DNA from: Patescibacteria group bacterium
GTDB lineage: Bacteria; Patescibacteriota; Patescibacteriia; GCA-002772895
Reading direction: 5' to 3'
Length of the DNA: 41,944 nucleotides
NCBI GenBank assembly: GCA_018895765.1
Contig: JAHINX010000061.1
Location: forward strand, 1-41,944
Shown here one piece after another: positions 8,168 through 15,866 of the stretch; the first letter of the stretch is position 1; each line of letters begins with the position of its first letter. Both the position numbers and the translations under genes were made by a program. Below the pieces are notes generated by a model. The model had not been told where the DNA came from and made no database searches. It saw nothing but the letters and a program-made list of their open reading frames with translations.

Positions 8168-8211
8168 TTAAAGAAATTAAATCTGAAATTTGAAATCTGC
8201 AATTTGAAATT
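8168..8211. repeat. Dispersed aaatctgaaatttgaaatctg repeat
   Basis: A short AT-rich repeat whose reverse complement matches the stretch at 18229-18276 (inside the large secreted protein gene). It is partly repeated at 33348-33372 before mraZ. Confidence 0.55.
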
Positions 8212-8215
8212 GTAT

Positions 8216-8289
8216 GCGGGTATAGTACATTGGCAGTATGCGACCTTCCCAAGGTTGAGAGACGGGTCCGATTCCCGTTACCCGCTCCA
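8216..8289 (+). tRNA. tRNA-Gly (anticodon CCC)
   Basis: The acceptor stem GCGGGTA/TACCCGC is perfect, the anticodon loop TTCCCAA has CCC at 34-36, and the T arm ACGGG-TCCGATT-CCCGT is intact. The 3' CCA is encoded (8287-8289). A rho-independent terminator follows after about 10 nt. Confidence 0.93.
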
Positions 8290-8298
8290 ACAGAGGAT

Positions 8299-8320
8299 CC
8301 GGCTTAAAGCCGGGTTTTTT
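8299..8320 (+). terminator. Intrinsic terminator after tRNA-Gly
   Basis: Stem CCGGCT/AGCCGG (8299-8304 with 8308-8313), a 3-nt loop and a run of six T. Confidence 0.85.
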
Positions 8321-8350
8321 GATTTTGCAGATGTCTGCTATAATATAAAT

Positions 8351-8707
8351 ATGTATAATTATATATTAAGCGATTTGGGATTTTTTGTTCTCAGGTTTTC
8401 TGTTGGCATTATACTCATAGCGCACGGTATCCCTAAAATAAGAACAAGAAAAGCGCCATTTACAACCGGATGGAAAAATTTGCTTTTAGGCATTTGGGAA
8501 CTTTTGGGCGGATTCCTTTTAGTTGCGGGATTGTGGATGAATTTTGTTGCAACTGGTTTAGCAATCGAAATGCTCGGAGCAATATATTTTCATATTTTGG
8601 TTTGGAAACAAGTATTTAAGGGTGGATGGGAATTACCTTTTCTAATTTTCTGCGCTCTTATTCTTTTAGCATTGACAGGAGGAGGGAACTGGCGTATCAT
8701 AATTTAG
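8351..8707 (+). CDS. DoxX family membrane protein
   Basis: A 118-residue, four-helix membrane protein of the DoxX/DoxD type: FFVLRFSVGIILIAHGIPKI at the start, WELLGGFLLVAGLWM in the middle and a final ALILLALTGGGNW helix. Members are linked to redox or thiol metabolism, but no substrate is visible here. I place the start at the ATG at 8351. The open frame extends upstream through tRNA-Gly, which cannot be coding, and the family-typical N-terminus begins at 8351. It is flanked by two tRNA genes. Confidence 0.85.
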   Translation: MYNYILSDLGFFVLRFSVGIILIAHGIPKIRTRKAPFTTGWKNLLLGIWELLGGFLLVAGLWMNFVATGLAIEMLGAIYFHILVWKQVFKGGWELPFLIFCALILLALTGGGNWRIII

Positions 8708-8746
8708 ATATGCCAGCGCAAAATCAGTTTGTCTTCCCGCCTTTAT

Positions 8747-8818
8747 GCCGAAGTGGCTCAATGGTAGAGCAACGGTATCGTAAACCGTAGGTTGTGGGTT
8801 CGATTCCCACCTTCGGCT
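8747..8818 (+). tRNA. tRNA-Thr (anticodon CGT)
   Basis: Acceptor GCCGAAG/CTTCGGC, D arm with GGCTCAATGGTAGAGC, anticodon loop ATCGTAA (CGT at 34-36) and T arm GTGGG-TTCGATT-CCCAC. CCA is not encoded. The 3' half can form an alternative 9-bp hairpin with the sequence just downstream (8806-8829). Confidence 0.92.
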
Positions 8819-8866
8819 ATGAAGGTGGGGAGGTAAAAAGATTTTGACTGGCTATTTTTAATTCCT

Positions 8867-8898
8867 AAATAGCTAAAAAGCTAAGTAGCTAAGTAGCT
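8867..8898. repeat. taagtagc tandem repeat before ftsE
   Basis: Four imperfect units of agctaagt/agctaaaa precede the ftsE start by a few bases. There is no Shine-Dalgarno. It resembles the short tandem tracts found before other genes here. Confidence 0.5.
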
Positions 8899-8901
8899 GA
8901 T

Positions 8902-9582
8902 ATGATCGAATTTAAAAATGTTTCAAAAATTTATCCGCCGGATTTTGTTGGCGTGAAAAATATAAGCCTCCGCATCCAAGATGGAGAGTTTGTTTCTGTT
9001 ATTGGAAAGTCAGGTAGCGGAAAAACGACACTAGTAAAGCTGTTAATGGCCGAAGAACCCATCTCTCATGGCGAGCTCAAGATTGGAGACGTGGAAGTTA
9101 CGAAAATAAAAAGAAATGAGATTCCCTCTTTGCGCAGACAGATAGGCGCGGTTTTCCAGGATTATAAGCTTTTGCCAAGAAAAACAATTTTTGAAAATGT
9201 AGCTTATGCCTTGGAGGTTTGTGGAATAAATAACAAGCGTATAGGCGAAATTGTTCCGCAAGTTCTAAGAGTTGTGGGCCTTGAAGGGAAAGAAGGTAGA
9301 TACCCACTTCAAATATCAGGCGGAGAACAGCAAAGGGCGGCTATAGCCCGGGCTCTTGTTCATAGCCCAAAGCTCTTAGTCGCTGATGAACCGACCGGAA
9401 ATCTTGATGCCTTGAATACGCAAGAGATTATTGAGCTTCTGAAAAAGATAAACAGTCTTGGCACAACGGTCCTTCTGGTTACTCATAATCGCGAGGTAGT
9501 GAATGCATTAAAAAAGCGGGTTGTCACCTTGGACATGGGGATGGTAGTCGGTGATGCCGAGCATGGGAGATATAAGATATAA
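8902..9582 (+). CDS. ftsE: Cell division ATP-binding protein FtsE
   Basis: The ABC ATPase of the FtsEX complex, which couples ATP hydrolysis at the inner membrane face to activation of cell-wall hydrolases during division. At 226 residues it has the usual length. Walker A GKSGSGKT (35-42), the Q-loop AVFQDYKLLP, the signature ISGGEQQRAAIARAL, Walker B LLVADEPTGNLD and the switch His in LLVTHN are all present. The start MIEFKNVSKIYP is canonical. ftsX follows after 59 nt that contain a dispersed repeat (9586-9620). Confidence 0.95.
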   Translation: MIEFKNVSKIYPPDFVGVKNISLRIQDGEFVSVIGKSGSGKTTLVKLLMAEEPISHGELKIGDVEVTKIKRNEIPSLRRQIGAVFQDYKLLPRKTIFENVAYALEVCGINNKRIGEIVPQVLRVVGLEGKEGRYPLQISGGEQQRAAIARALVHSPKLLVADEPTGNLDALNTQEIIELLKKINSLGTTVLLVTHNREVVNALKKRVVTLDMGMVVGDAEHGRYKI

Positions 9583-9585
9583 GAA

Positions 9586-9620
9586 ATGACCAATTTCCCA
9601 AATCCCAATGACCAATGAAG
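9586..9620. repeat. Dispersed direct repeat (copy 1)
   Basis: A ~34-nt block containing cccaaatcccaatgaccaatga. It is nearly identical to 38179-38212 between murB and hpf, 28.6 kb away. Both copies start at or just after a stop codon. Confidence 0.8.
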
Positions 9621-9641
9621 AGGGAATGACTAATAAATTAT

Positions 9642-10556
9642 ATGATTTCTAACTTGCAAAAAATATTCAAATTCGGAGCGCAAAATTTTGCCCGTAATTT
9701 TTGGCTGAAAATTTTGACTATCGTAATTTTAACAGTTCTACTTTTGCTAATAAATGGACTTGTGATTATAAATTTTTTGACCAACGAAGCATCTCGTCAG
9801 GTTCAGTCAAAAGTTGATGTCAGTATTTATCTGAAAACAAGTGCGACAAATGAAGAGGCGCAGAGTCTGCGATCTTATCTTATGAGTCTGGCTAACGTAT
9901 CCAATGTAACCTATAAAAGTTCGGATGATGTTTTGAAAGAATTTAAAGAAACGCACAAAGACGACCAAGACATTCTTTCTTCCCTAACGTTTTTAGAGAC
10001 AAATCCTTTCGGCGGGGCTTTAGTCGTGCAAACAGTAAATGTTAATGACTATAATACTGTTTTAAAACAACTCGACACTCCTATTTATGATAAAATAATT
10101 GAGAATAAAGATTTTGGCGACAATGAAAAACTTATTGAAGTAATAAATAGGATGACTAGTTTTGTAAAGCAATTTATAGTTCTAATTAGCCTATTTTTTG
10201 CCCTTATTGCGGTTATTGTGATATTTAACACTATCCGCATGGGGATTGATGCCCATCGCCACGAGATAAGCATAATGCGCCTTGTCGGCGCGGCAAATTG
10301 GTTTGTTAAGGGGCAATTTGTTGTTGAGCTGCTTATCTATAGTACTATTGCTGCTATAGCTTCTCTTATATTAATTTTTCCGATAATATCCGTAATACAG
10401 CCAAATGTGTTGGCATTTTTTAATGGTCAGGCAGGTGATATTTTTGCTTATTACAGGGCAAATATATTCGGGCTGTTTGCTTTGCAATTTGTTGGTATTT
10501 TTGCCTTTTCTTTGCTTTCCGCATGGTTTGCGCTGGGAAGATATTTGAAGAAATAA
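9642..10556 (+). CDS. ftsX: Cell division protein FtsX
   Basis: Membrane partner of FtsE, 304 residues. It has four predicted helices (about 22-45, 175-198, 225-252, 276-298) with the FtsX-type extracellular domain between helices 1 and 2, including VQSKVDVSIYLK and the ALVVQTVNVNDY strand. The HEISIMRLVGAANWFVKGQF coupling segment after helix 2 is the family hallmark. The complex relays an ATPase signal to periplasmic or surface amidases. The hydrolase it controls is not in this window. Confidence 0.93.
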   Translation: MISNLQKIFKFGAQNFARNFWLKILTIVILTVLLLLINGLVIINFLTNEASRQVQSKVDVSIYLKTSATNEEAQSLRSYLMSLANVSNVTYKSSDDVLKEFKETHKDDQDILSSLTFLETNPFGGALVVQTVNVNDYNTVLKQLDTPIYDKIIENKDFGDNEKLIEVINRMTSFVKQFIVLISLFFALIAVIVIFNTIRMGIDAHRHEISIMRLVGAANWFVKGQFVVELLIYSTIAAIASLILIFPIISVIQPNVLAFFNGQAGDIFAYYRANIFGLFALQFVGIFAFSLLSAWFALGRYLKK

Positions 10557-10585
10557 TCAATGATCAATTTTCAATTATCAACTAT

Positions 10586-10611
10586 GGTGTTCCCGCTATC
10601 GCGGGAACATT
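10586..10611. repeat. Palindromic repeat before dus
   Basis: Perfect 8-bp arms GTTCCCGC/GCGGGAAC around TATC. It lies in the ftsX-dus gap behind a tcaattatca tract. The frame stays open through it into dus, but the conserved start is downstream. Confidence 0.65.
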
Positions 10612-10621
10612 ATTTAAAACT

Positions 10622-11545
10622 ATGAAATTTAGTTGGAAAAAAATAAAAAAACCAATAGTGGGACTTTCTCCAATGGCGGATTATACTGATAGCGCCTTTT
10701 GTTTAATGTGCCGGAGTTTTGGCGCGGATATTGTTTACCGCGAAATGGTAAGCGCGGACGCAATAGTTTATGAGAATAAAAAAACTTTAGAAATGGCAAA
10801 GTTTGACGAAGAAGAGCGTCCGATAATTCTGCAAATTTTTGGAAAAGACCCGGAGATTATGGCTCGCGCCACGCGCATTCTGGAAAAAAAATATAAGCCC
10901 GACGGGATTGATATAAATATGGGTTGCCCGGCAAAAAAAATTGTTGGAAGCTTTAATGGAGCATCATTAATGAGAGACGCGAAGTTAGCAGGGGATATTG
11001 TCCGCGCCGTAAAAAGGGCAGTAAAAGTTCCGGTTTCGGTAAAAACCCGGCTTGGTTGGGAAAAGCCGAATGAGATTTTGCGTTTTGCGCCAGTTCTTGA
11101 GCGCGCTGGCGCGGATGCGATTGCAATTCATGGCAGAACAAAAGCTCAGGGCTATAGCGGAAAGGCAAATTGGGAGATGATTAGACGGGTTTCTAAAAAA
11201 CTAAAAATCCCGGTTTTAATAAACGGCGATATAGTTGACGCAGAAACTTTTCAAAAGGCGATTGAAGTTAGCGGGGCAGATGGCGCGCTAATTGGCCGAG
11301 GAGCGCTTGGTCATCCTTGGATTTTTCAAGAAATAAAAACTAGCGGGTTTCCAACCCCCGATAGTAAGGAATTGAGAAAAATAATTTTGGAACATGCCAA
11401 ACTTCATATAAAAGAACATCACGAGTTGATAACTTTCCGTAAGCATTTGGTTTATTATGTAAAAGGCTTTACTGGCGCCAAAAAGCTGAGAGGAATGCTT
11501 GTAAAGGTTAATGACCTGTCGGATCTTAAAAAAATATTTGAATAA
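10622..11545 (+). CDS. dus: tRNA-dihydrouridine synthase (DusB type)
   Basis: An FMN enzyme reducing uridines in the tRNA D-loop. The TIM-barrel start PIVGLSPMADYTDSAF, the substrate-site MGCPAKKIVGSFNGASLM with the catalytic Cys, VSVKTRLGW, the phosphate-binding AIHGRTKAQGY and the FMN site NGDI...GADGALIGRGALGHPWIF are all present. I chose the ATG at 10622 (307 residues). An upstream ATG at 10523 in the same frame lies inside ftsX and reads through a palindromic repeat. The C-terminal helical domain is short, ending soon after KHLVYYVKGF. Confidence 0.93.
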   Translation: MKFSWKKIKKPIVGLSPMADYTDSAFCLMCRSFGADIVYREMVSADAIVYENKKTLEMAKFDEEERPIILQIFGKDPEIMARATRILEKKYKPDGIDINMGCPAKKIVGSFNGASLMRDAKLAGDIVRAVKRAVKVPVSVKTRLGWEKPNEILRFAPVLERAGADAIAIHGRTKAQGYSGKANWEMIRRVSKKLKIPVLINGDIVDAETFQKAIEVSGADGALIGRGALGHPWIFQEIKTSGFPTPDSKELRKIILEHAKLHIKEHHELITFRKHLVYYVKGFTGAKKLRGMLVKVNDLSDLKKIFE

Positions 11546-11554
11546 CAGGTGCGG

Positions 11555-11583
11555 TTGACGCCTGTTTCTATTTATGCAAAGAT
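11555..11583 (+). promoter_or_regulatory. Promoter for the first S41 lipoprotein gene
   Basis: TTGACG (11555-11560), a 17-nt spacer ending TATGC (extended -10), then AAAGAT (11578-11583). The -10 region resembles that of the paralogue at 13010-13038. Confidence 0.6.
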
Positions 11584-11619
11584 GGTAATAGGGTTCTTTT
11601 CATCGAAGGAGGAGTGAAA

Positions 11620-12975
11620 ATGTGTAAAATTGCAATACTTTTTGTTATTCTTTTTTCCGGATGCGGTATGTTCGGTCCGCCAAAAATTGGTAGTGGAAAG
11701 CCGATTAAAGAGGTTTTTGCGATTGAAGCAACTTTGAATCCGTCAAGTAAGTGTTCATTCCTGATGCTTTACAGGGCTTTTAGCGAGATTAATAAGTCTT
11801 ACTATAAGAAGGTAAGCAAGAAGGAAGTTTTTGAGGGCGGATTAAAAGGTCTTTCAAAAGAATTGGGAACCGAGCTTGTTCTCCCGGAGTTTGAAAAAGA
11901 TGATGAGTATACTAGTGATAAATTATGGCGGACAATAATCGACGCTCGCGATAAGAGTAAAAAGAGCTTAAGCCAGCTTTGCTATGCCACGGTACAAGGC
12001 GCGGTCAGCAATTTGGGTGACAGATTTAGTATTTTTATTCCCGCGAAAAACTCTAAAGATTTTGTCCGTGGAGTTCTTGGCGGAAGCTATTTTGGCATTG
12101 GAGCTGTCTTTCAGATTTTTGTAGAACCGGAACAAAGAGTTTTTATCCGCACAGTGCACCATTCGTCTCCCGCAGAGCGGGCTGGGCTGAAAGATTATGA
12201 TGAGCTAATCGCCGTAGAGGATGTTGTTATTAAAAAACTCAATATTAAAAGAGCTAATGAATATTCAAAGGTAGTGTCGCTCATTAAGGGAAAAAATGGA
12301 AAGCCTGTTTATCTTACTGTAAACAGAAAAGGATGGAAGCATCCCAGAAAGATAAAAGTTATTCGCGGAAAAGTGAAAAATAAAGAGGCGAATTGCAAGC
12401 TTTTGGGAAAAATTGTTTATTGTCGGGTTTTTAACTTCGGCGAGAGAATGATGAAGGATTTTAAGGAAAGCTTTGAAGCTTTGTCAAAAGAGCATGACAA
12501 TAAGGTTGTCATTGATTTGCGAAACAATCTTGGCGGTCTTTTGTATCAAGCTACGGGACTCTTGGCTTATGGGTGGTTTAATGCAAGATTTAGCGCGGCA
12601 GTAATAAAGTCCAGAGAGCAGTTTACTATGCTTATAAGCGAAGGCGGAGAGGCAAGGCTTCGTGGATATAAAACCGTTATTCTCGTAAACCATACCAGCG
12701 CCTCGGCTTCGGAGATTGTTGCCGGCGCTTTGCAAGACCACGGAAAAGCGGTTCTTATCGGCACTAAAACATTTGGCAAGGGAACGGTTCAGGCCTTGAT
12801 GCCGGTCTTGGGAGCGGCCCTAAATCTCACTGTTAGAGAATACTGGACGCCACTTGGTGACATCGTTAACAAAAAGGGTATTACTCCGGACATTGAAGTG
12901 CTAAAAGACATCGCAGATTTTATAAATGCGCGCGATCCTCAGCTTGGCACCGCAATAAAGTATCTTAACAAATAG
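11620..12975 (+). CDS. S41 C-terminal-processing peptidase lipoprotein with PDZ domain
   Basis: A secreted serine protease of the CtpA/Prc family, anchored as a lipoprotein (lipobox LFSGC near residue 14). I chose the ATG at 11620, 7 nt after an AAGGAGG site; an upstream GTG at 11614 is too close to that site. A helical N-domain is followed by a PDZ domain (GSYFGIGAVFQ to VNRKGW). The catalytic domain has NHTSASASEIVAGAL, containing the Ser nucleophile, and GTKTFGKGTVQ, containing the Lys. It probably trims envelope proteins. A paralogue without PDZ follows directly. Confidence 0.9.
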   Translation: MCKIAILFVILFSGCGMFGPPKIGSGKPIKEVFAIEATLNPSSKCSFLMLYRAFSEINKSYYKKVSKKEVFEGGLKGLSKELGTELVLPEFEKDDEYTSDKLWRTIIDARDKSKKSLSQLCYATVQGAVSNLGDRFSIFIPAKNSKDFVRGVLGGSYFGIGAVFQIFVEPEQRVFIRTVHHSSPAERAGLKDYDELIAVEDVVIKKLNIKRANEYSKVVSLIKGKNGKPVYLTVNRKGWKHPRKIKVIRGKVKNKEANCKLLGKIVYCRVFNFGERMMKDFKESFEALSKEHDNKVVIDLRNNLGGLLYQATGLLAYGWFNARFSAAVIKSREQFTMLISEGGEARLRGYKTVILVNHTSASASEIVAGALQDHGKAVLIGTKTFGKGTVQALMPVLGAALNLTVREYWTPLGDIVNKKGITPDIEVLKDIADFINARDPQLGTAIKYLNK

Positions 12976-12981
12976 TATTAT

Positions 12982-13008
12982 GCCGTTCTCCTAGAGAGCG
13001 GCTTTTTT
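12982..13008 (+). terminator. Intrinsic terminator after the first S41 gene
   Basis: Stem GCCGTTCTC/GAGAGCGGC (one G-U pair), loop CTA, six T. The next promoter starts 2 nt later. Confidence 0.9.
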
Positions 13009-13009
13009 A

Positions 13010-13038
13010 TTGACAAAGTCGCTGATTTATGCAATGAT
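13010..13038 (+). promoter_or_regulatory. Promoter for the second S41-like gene
   Basis: TTGACA (13010-13015), 17-nt spacer, AATGAT (13033-13038) with an upstream TGC extended -10. Confidence 0.7.
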
Positions 13039-13059
13039 TAAAAGAGGCAAGGAGAAGAA

Positions 13060-14112
13060 ATGCGAGTAAAATTCTTTTTTGTTCTTTTAATTTATTTTTG
13101 CGGTTGTGGACATACAGAACGCAGGGATATGGCTGGAAAATTAAACAGGGGATATAATCTTGCTATTAATTCAAATCCTTCCGGCGAATGCGATTATTTA
13201 GTTTTGGGCGAAACGTGGTTTGCTGTGTCTCATCAATTCTATAAGGAAGTCACAAAGAAGCAGATTTATAACTACGCGCTTGAAGGAATTAAAAAAGCAT
13301 TGGGCAAACATACTTTGGATTTTTACAGCAACAAGTCTAAAAAATATAGCGCTTGGTATTTTTGGCCACTTGTAGTTCGCGCTTCGCGTATTTCCGGAAA
13401 AAGCAAAAGCGAATTATGCTATGCCACTATCGAAGCCATTGTAAAAAAATTGGACGATCCCTACAAAGGATTCTATGTTCCAAAAAAAGCAAAAAAGGCG
13501 ATTAAATGGATGATTGCGCCAAAGGAATATCGTCCCGAGCCAGTTGCTACTTGTAAGAAATATGAGGACGTAATTTATTGTAAGATTTTGGTGTTTGACT
13601 CCAGGACGACGGCAGAGTTTTTGTCCGTTTTTAGTCCTTTGAAAAATGGAAGCAAAAAGTTTATTCTTGATCTGCGGGACAGTAAAGGCGGACTAACAGA
13701 AGTTTGTCGCGAAATGCTTGGGCTTCTCTGGCTTGGCAGAAAAACAGCGTACATGGTAATTGATAGCAATGGCAAAAAAAGCCCGGTGTATGCCACGTTT
13801 GATGGCACGCCTCTTTTGAAAGGGTTTCGCTCGGTAGTCCTCATCAACAGGAATACTTATTCCTCCTCAGAGTTTTTTAGCTCGGCAGTCAAGGATTATA
13901 AAAGCGCGGTTTTGATTGGTGAAAAGACATATGGGAAAGGCATGCTCCAGTATAGTCATTTTTTGCGCGGAGGAGGCGTACTAAGGATTAGTATGTATCA
14001 CGTTCTAAGTCCAAGGGGGAAAAAATTGAACGGATTTGGAGTAGTCCCCGATATTTACATAAAAGATAAAAACGATGCTCCACTAAAAAAAGCATTAGAG
14101 GTTTTAAAGTAA
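13060..14112 (+). CDS. S41-peptidase-like lipoprotein without PDZ domain
   Basis: A 350-residue paralogue of the preceding protease. It has a lipobox (YFCGC near residue 16) and the same helical N-domain (YKEVTKKQIYNYALEGIKKALG, LCYATIEAIVKKLDDPY). The PDZ domain is missing: the linker goes straight from KAKKAIKWMIAPKEY to the core strand VIYCKILVF. The active-site segments RNTYSSSEFFSSAV and GEKTYGKGMLQ keep Ser and Lys, so it may still be active. It starts 8 nt after an AAGGAG site and has its own promoter and terminator. Confidence 0.85.
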   Translation: MRVKFFFVLLIYFCGCGHTERRDMAGKLNRGYNLAINSNPSGECDYLVLGETWFAVSHQFYKEVTKKQIYNYALEGIKKALGKHTLDFYSNKSKKYSAWYFWPLVVRASRISGKSKSELCYATIEAIVKKLDDPYKGFYVPKKAKKAIKWMIAPKEYRPEPVATCKKYEDVIYCKILVFDSRTTAEFLSVFSPLKNGSKKFILDLRDSKGGLTEVCREMLGLLWLGRKTAYMVIDSNGKKSPVYATFDGTPLLKGFRSVVLINRNTYSSSEFFSSAVKDYKSAVLIGEKTYGKGMLQYSHFLRGGGVLRISMYHVLSPRGKKLNGFGVVPDIYIKDKNDAPLKKALEVLK

Positions 14113-14195
14113 AGAGTACTATATTGGCTTCCTCGGCTCGGAAATAAAAAAATTACTTTTTCATTTCGCTCGCTCTACGTCGCCAATAAAAAAAT

Positions 14196-14222
14196 TCACC
14201 CGTTATTTTTCGGGTGATTTTT
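14196..14222. terminator. Bidirectional terminator between convergent genes
   Basis: Stem TCACCCG/CGGGTGA (14196-14202 with 14211-14217). T-runs follow on the plus strand and A-runs precede it, so it works for both the S41-like gene and the minus-strand VIT gene. Confidence 0.8.
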
Positions 14223-14247
14223 AATTTAAAAAATTATCAGAGGTTCC

Positions 14248-14730
14248 TTAAACCAGTTCTCCGACCCATCTGCCGATAAAATAAGTTGCAATAATAACTA
14301 GAACAGCGATGAAGATATGCTCCAGGATCGCTCGGAAAGGGGATTTTTTTTGCTGTCTTGCGAGATAAAAACTAAAAATTCCAATTAAAAACAACCCCCA
14401 AGCCGCCCCTGCGATTACAGCTGTGCTTAATGCCAAGAGTAGAACCGGAACAACAAAAGTGAGCGCTGTGACAAATTTGAAAACAAAAGTGGATCCGGTT
14501 GCTTCCCAAATTTCTTTTTTGGAGCGGTTTTTATTTGTTTCTTCCGCTATATGGATCCCTAAAGCATCGGAAAGCGCGTCCGCAATGGCGATAACTAGAA
14601 TGCCCGCCACTACCGCTGTTTTGGAGTGCGTGCCGGCATTGAGCCCGACTATCAAGCCAAGCGTTGTAATAACCCCGGAAGTAAGGCCAAACCCCAATCC
14701 GGTTTTGAATGACTGTTTGATGTTTAACAT
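14248..14730 (-). CDS. VIT/CCC1-family membrane transporter
   Basis: A 160-residue membrane protein. The first helix FGLTSGVITTLGLIVGLNAGT is the signature of the VIT1/CCC1 iron-manganese transporter family, and the next helix carries AIADALSDALGIHIAEETN, where family members keep acidic metal ligands. Helices at about 105-125 and 135-155 follow. It is shorter than the yeast and plant proteins, which have a cytosolic metal-binding domain. The metal is inferred. It is the only gene of its transcription unit, convergent with the S41 pair. Confidence 0.75.
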   Translation of the reverse strand: MLNIKQSFKTGLGFGLTSGVITTLGLIVGLNAGTHSKTAVVAGILVIAIADALSDALGIHIAEETNKNRSKKEIWEATGSTFVFKFVTALTFVVPVLLLALSTAVIAGAAWGLFLIGIFSFYLARQQKKSPFRAILEHIFIAVLVIIATYFIGRWVGELV

Positions 14731-14761
14731 ATTATTTAATTATATCACAAGATAAAAAAAT

Positions 14762-14785
14762 CCGAGATTTTCTCGGGTTTTTTTA
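14762..14785. terminator. Intrinsic terminator, bidirectional
   Basis: Stem CCGAGA/TCTCGG with a 3-nt loop and T-runs on both strands. On the minus strand it directly follows the tRNA-like fragment at 14787-14844. Confidence 0.75.
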
Positions 14786-14786
14786 T

Positions 14787-14844
14787 CTTCGGGGCTTGGA
14801 TTCGAACCAAGATATTGTATTTATCTAAAACGATATACAATAAA
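14787..14844 (-). pseudogene. tRNA-like 3' fragment with a tRNA-Gln T arm
   Basis: On the minus strand a perfect T arm (CTTGG-TTCGAAT-CCAAG) is followed by CCCCGAA and a terminator. Upstream is a stem TTGTA/TACAA with an over-long 16-nt loop, and I find neither a D arm nor a matching 5' acceptor strand. The 20 nt of the T arm plus four adjacent bases (14795-14814) are identical to the intact tRNA-Gln at 15875-15894. It may be an integration scar or a decayed tRNA. Confidence 0.5.
14795..14814. repeat. 20-nt direct repeat (left copy), possible att-like site
   Basis: Identical to 15875-15894 in the T arm of tRNA-Gln, same orientation, 1080 bp apart. The copies bracket the GC-rich orphan gene 14958-15590. 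T-arm sequences are common integrase targets, but T arms are also conserved, so coincidence is possible. Confidence 0.5.
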
Positions 14845-14857
14845 TATTTTTCTATTC

Positions 14858-14886
14858 TTGACAAAATGTTTAAAATGCGCTACTAT
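14858..14886 (+). promoter_or_regulatory. Near-consensus promoter for the GC-rich orphan gene
   Basis: TTGACA (14858-14863), 17-nt spacer, TACTAT (14881-14886), about 70 nt ahead of the chosen start. Confidence 0.85.
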
Positions 14887-14957
14887 ATTTCCAAGTTAAG
14901 TCGTACATTCCCAAAACCCCGCTGTGGTAAAACATGGCAAAAACAGGAGAAAAACAG

Positions 14958-15590
14958 ATGAAAACAACGGATATGAAGAGTTTTTCTGTGAAAGAGTTGG
15001 TTGCATTGGGCAAGGCGAAGAGCGTTGGCAGGGAGGATTGGCTTAACGCTGTCGCCGAGGTCTATGGCGAGCTGACGGTTTCTGAACCGGCCCGCTCATG
15101 GAGGGAAGAGGACGGCGTCATCTACTTCTCGGTTACCTCTGACGGTACGACTGGCGAGGAGTGGATCAAGCGTCTAGGGGATAGGGACTTCTGTGTGAGC
15201 GACTATGCCAAGCAAATGCTTCGTTCCCCGGACTTCAAGCCGACCAATGGTGTGACGACCGAAGTCGCTGTTTTGAAGGGCATGCTCTTCGCGGACGACG
15301 ACCGGGTCACGAAGAAGATTCGTGCCAAAGCCAACAAGAGGAAGCTTGCGAAGCCGAATGCCGAGGTCGCCTGCCTCATTCGCGAGAAGTTCACGGATGG
15401 GGAGATCAAAGCCATAGGGCTCTACTGGATTCTCGTGATGCACGAGCCTATCGATAATTTTGGTGGTCGTCCGCGCCTCCTTTATGTTTGCCGCAGCGGC
15501 AGCGGTCGCTGGTTGTACGCGTGCTACGGCAGGCCTGACGGTAGGTGGGATCGTGAGTACGGGTTCGCGTTTGCCGTTCCGCAAGTGTAG
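14958..15590 (+). CDS. Hypothetical GC-rich orphan protein, 210 aa
   Basis: Not recognised. I chose the ATG at 14958, 8 nt after an AGGAG site; an upstream in-frame ATG at 14934 lacks one. The protein is soluble, with a helical start (KSFSVKELVALGKAKSVGREDWLNAVAEV), a lysine-rich stretch near residue 125 and a beta-rich end (RPRLLYVCRSGSGRWLYACYGR). Base composition is clearly richer in G+C than its AT-rich neighbours, suggesting recent acquisition or different selection. It has its own promoter and terminator and lies between two copies of a 20-nt tRNA T-arm repeat. Confidence 0.8.
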   Translation: MKTTDMKSFSVKELVALGKAKSVGREDWLNAVAEVYGELTVSEPARSWREEDGVIYFSVTSDGTTGEEWIKRLGDRDFCVSDYAKQMLRSPDFKPTNGVTTEVAVLKGMLFADDDRVTKKIRAKANKRKLAKPNAEVACLIREKFTDGEIKAIGLYWILVMHEPIDNFGGRPRLLYVCRSGSGRWLYACYGRPDGRWDREYGFAFAVPQV

Positions 15591-15688
15591 CACTTTGAAC
15601 TCTGATTTTTAGAACTTAGCCCTTTTGATACTTTGTCCTTTGCCCTTCCCGCCGGGTTTTTTAGACGGGATTCTCAATAACGCATCTT

Positions 15689-15716
15689 GCCGCATGGTTC
15701 GCCCTGCGGCTTTTTT
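15689..15716 (+). terminator. Intrinsic terminator after the orphan gene
   Basis: Stem GCCGCA/TGCGGC, 10-nt loop, six T. Confidence 0.8.
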
Positions 15717-15819
15717 ATTTTTCAAAATATCAAAAAATCCCAAGATGAACTTGAGACTTTTTTATTTCCGGAGTAGGGATTCGAACCCCAATAGTCAGGA
15801 TCAAAACCTGAAGTCCTGG

Positions 15820-15848
15820 TTCACCCCGCCAGAGGCGTGGGTTGACCC
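15820..15848. repeat. Palindromic GCC-rich repeat at the tRNA break
   Basis: Imperfect hairpin, GGTTCACCCCGCC/GGCGTGGGTTGACC around a short AGA loop, at the edge of the insertion in the broken tRNA-Gln. Its CCCCGCC arm also pairs with CCCCGCC/GGCGGGG at the far end of the insert (15956-15963). Confidence 0.6.
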
Positions 15849-15866
15849 AATCTATTTTTTACAAAT

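Noticed and set aside
8204..8350. N-terminal extension of the DoxX protein
   Set aside because: It would translate the tRNA-Gly gene and its terminator; the family-like start is at 8351.
10523..10621. N-terminal extension of the dihydrouridine synthase
   Set aside because: It overlaps ftsX and runs through a palindromic repeat; the conserved protein starts at 10622.
14123..14187. ATTGGC/GCCAAT-bounded element after the S41-like gene
   Set aside because: Only 6-bp ends and no second copy found by eye; too weak to call.
14787..14950. tmRNA ending in the T arm at 14795-14811
   Set aside because: No 5' tmRNA acceptor/D-like half or tag-coding region is visible upstream on the minus strand, which is occupied by the plus-strand promoter and orphan gene.
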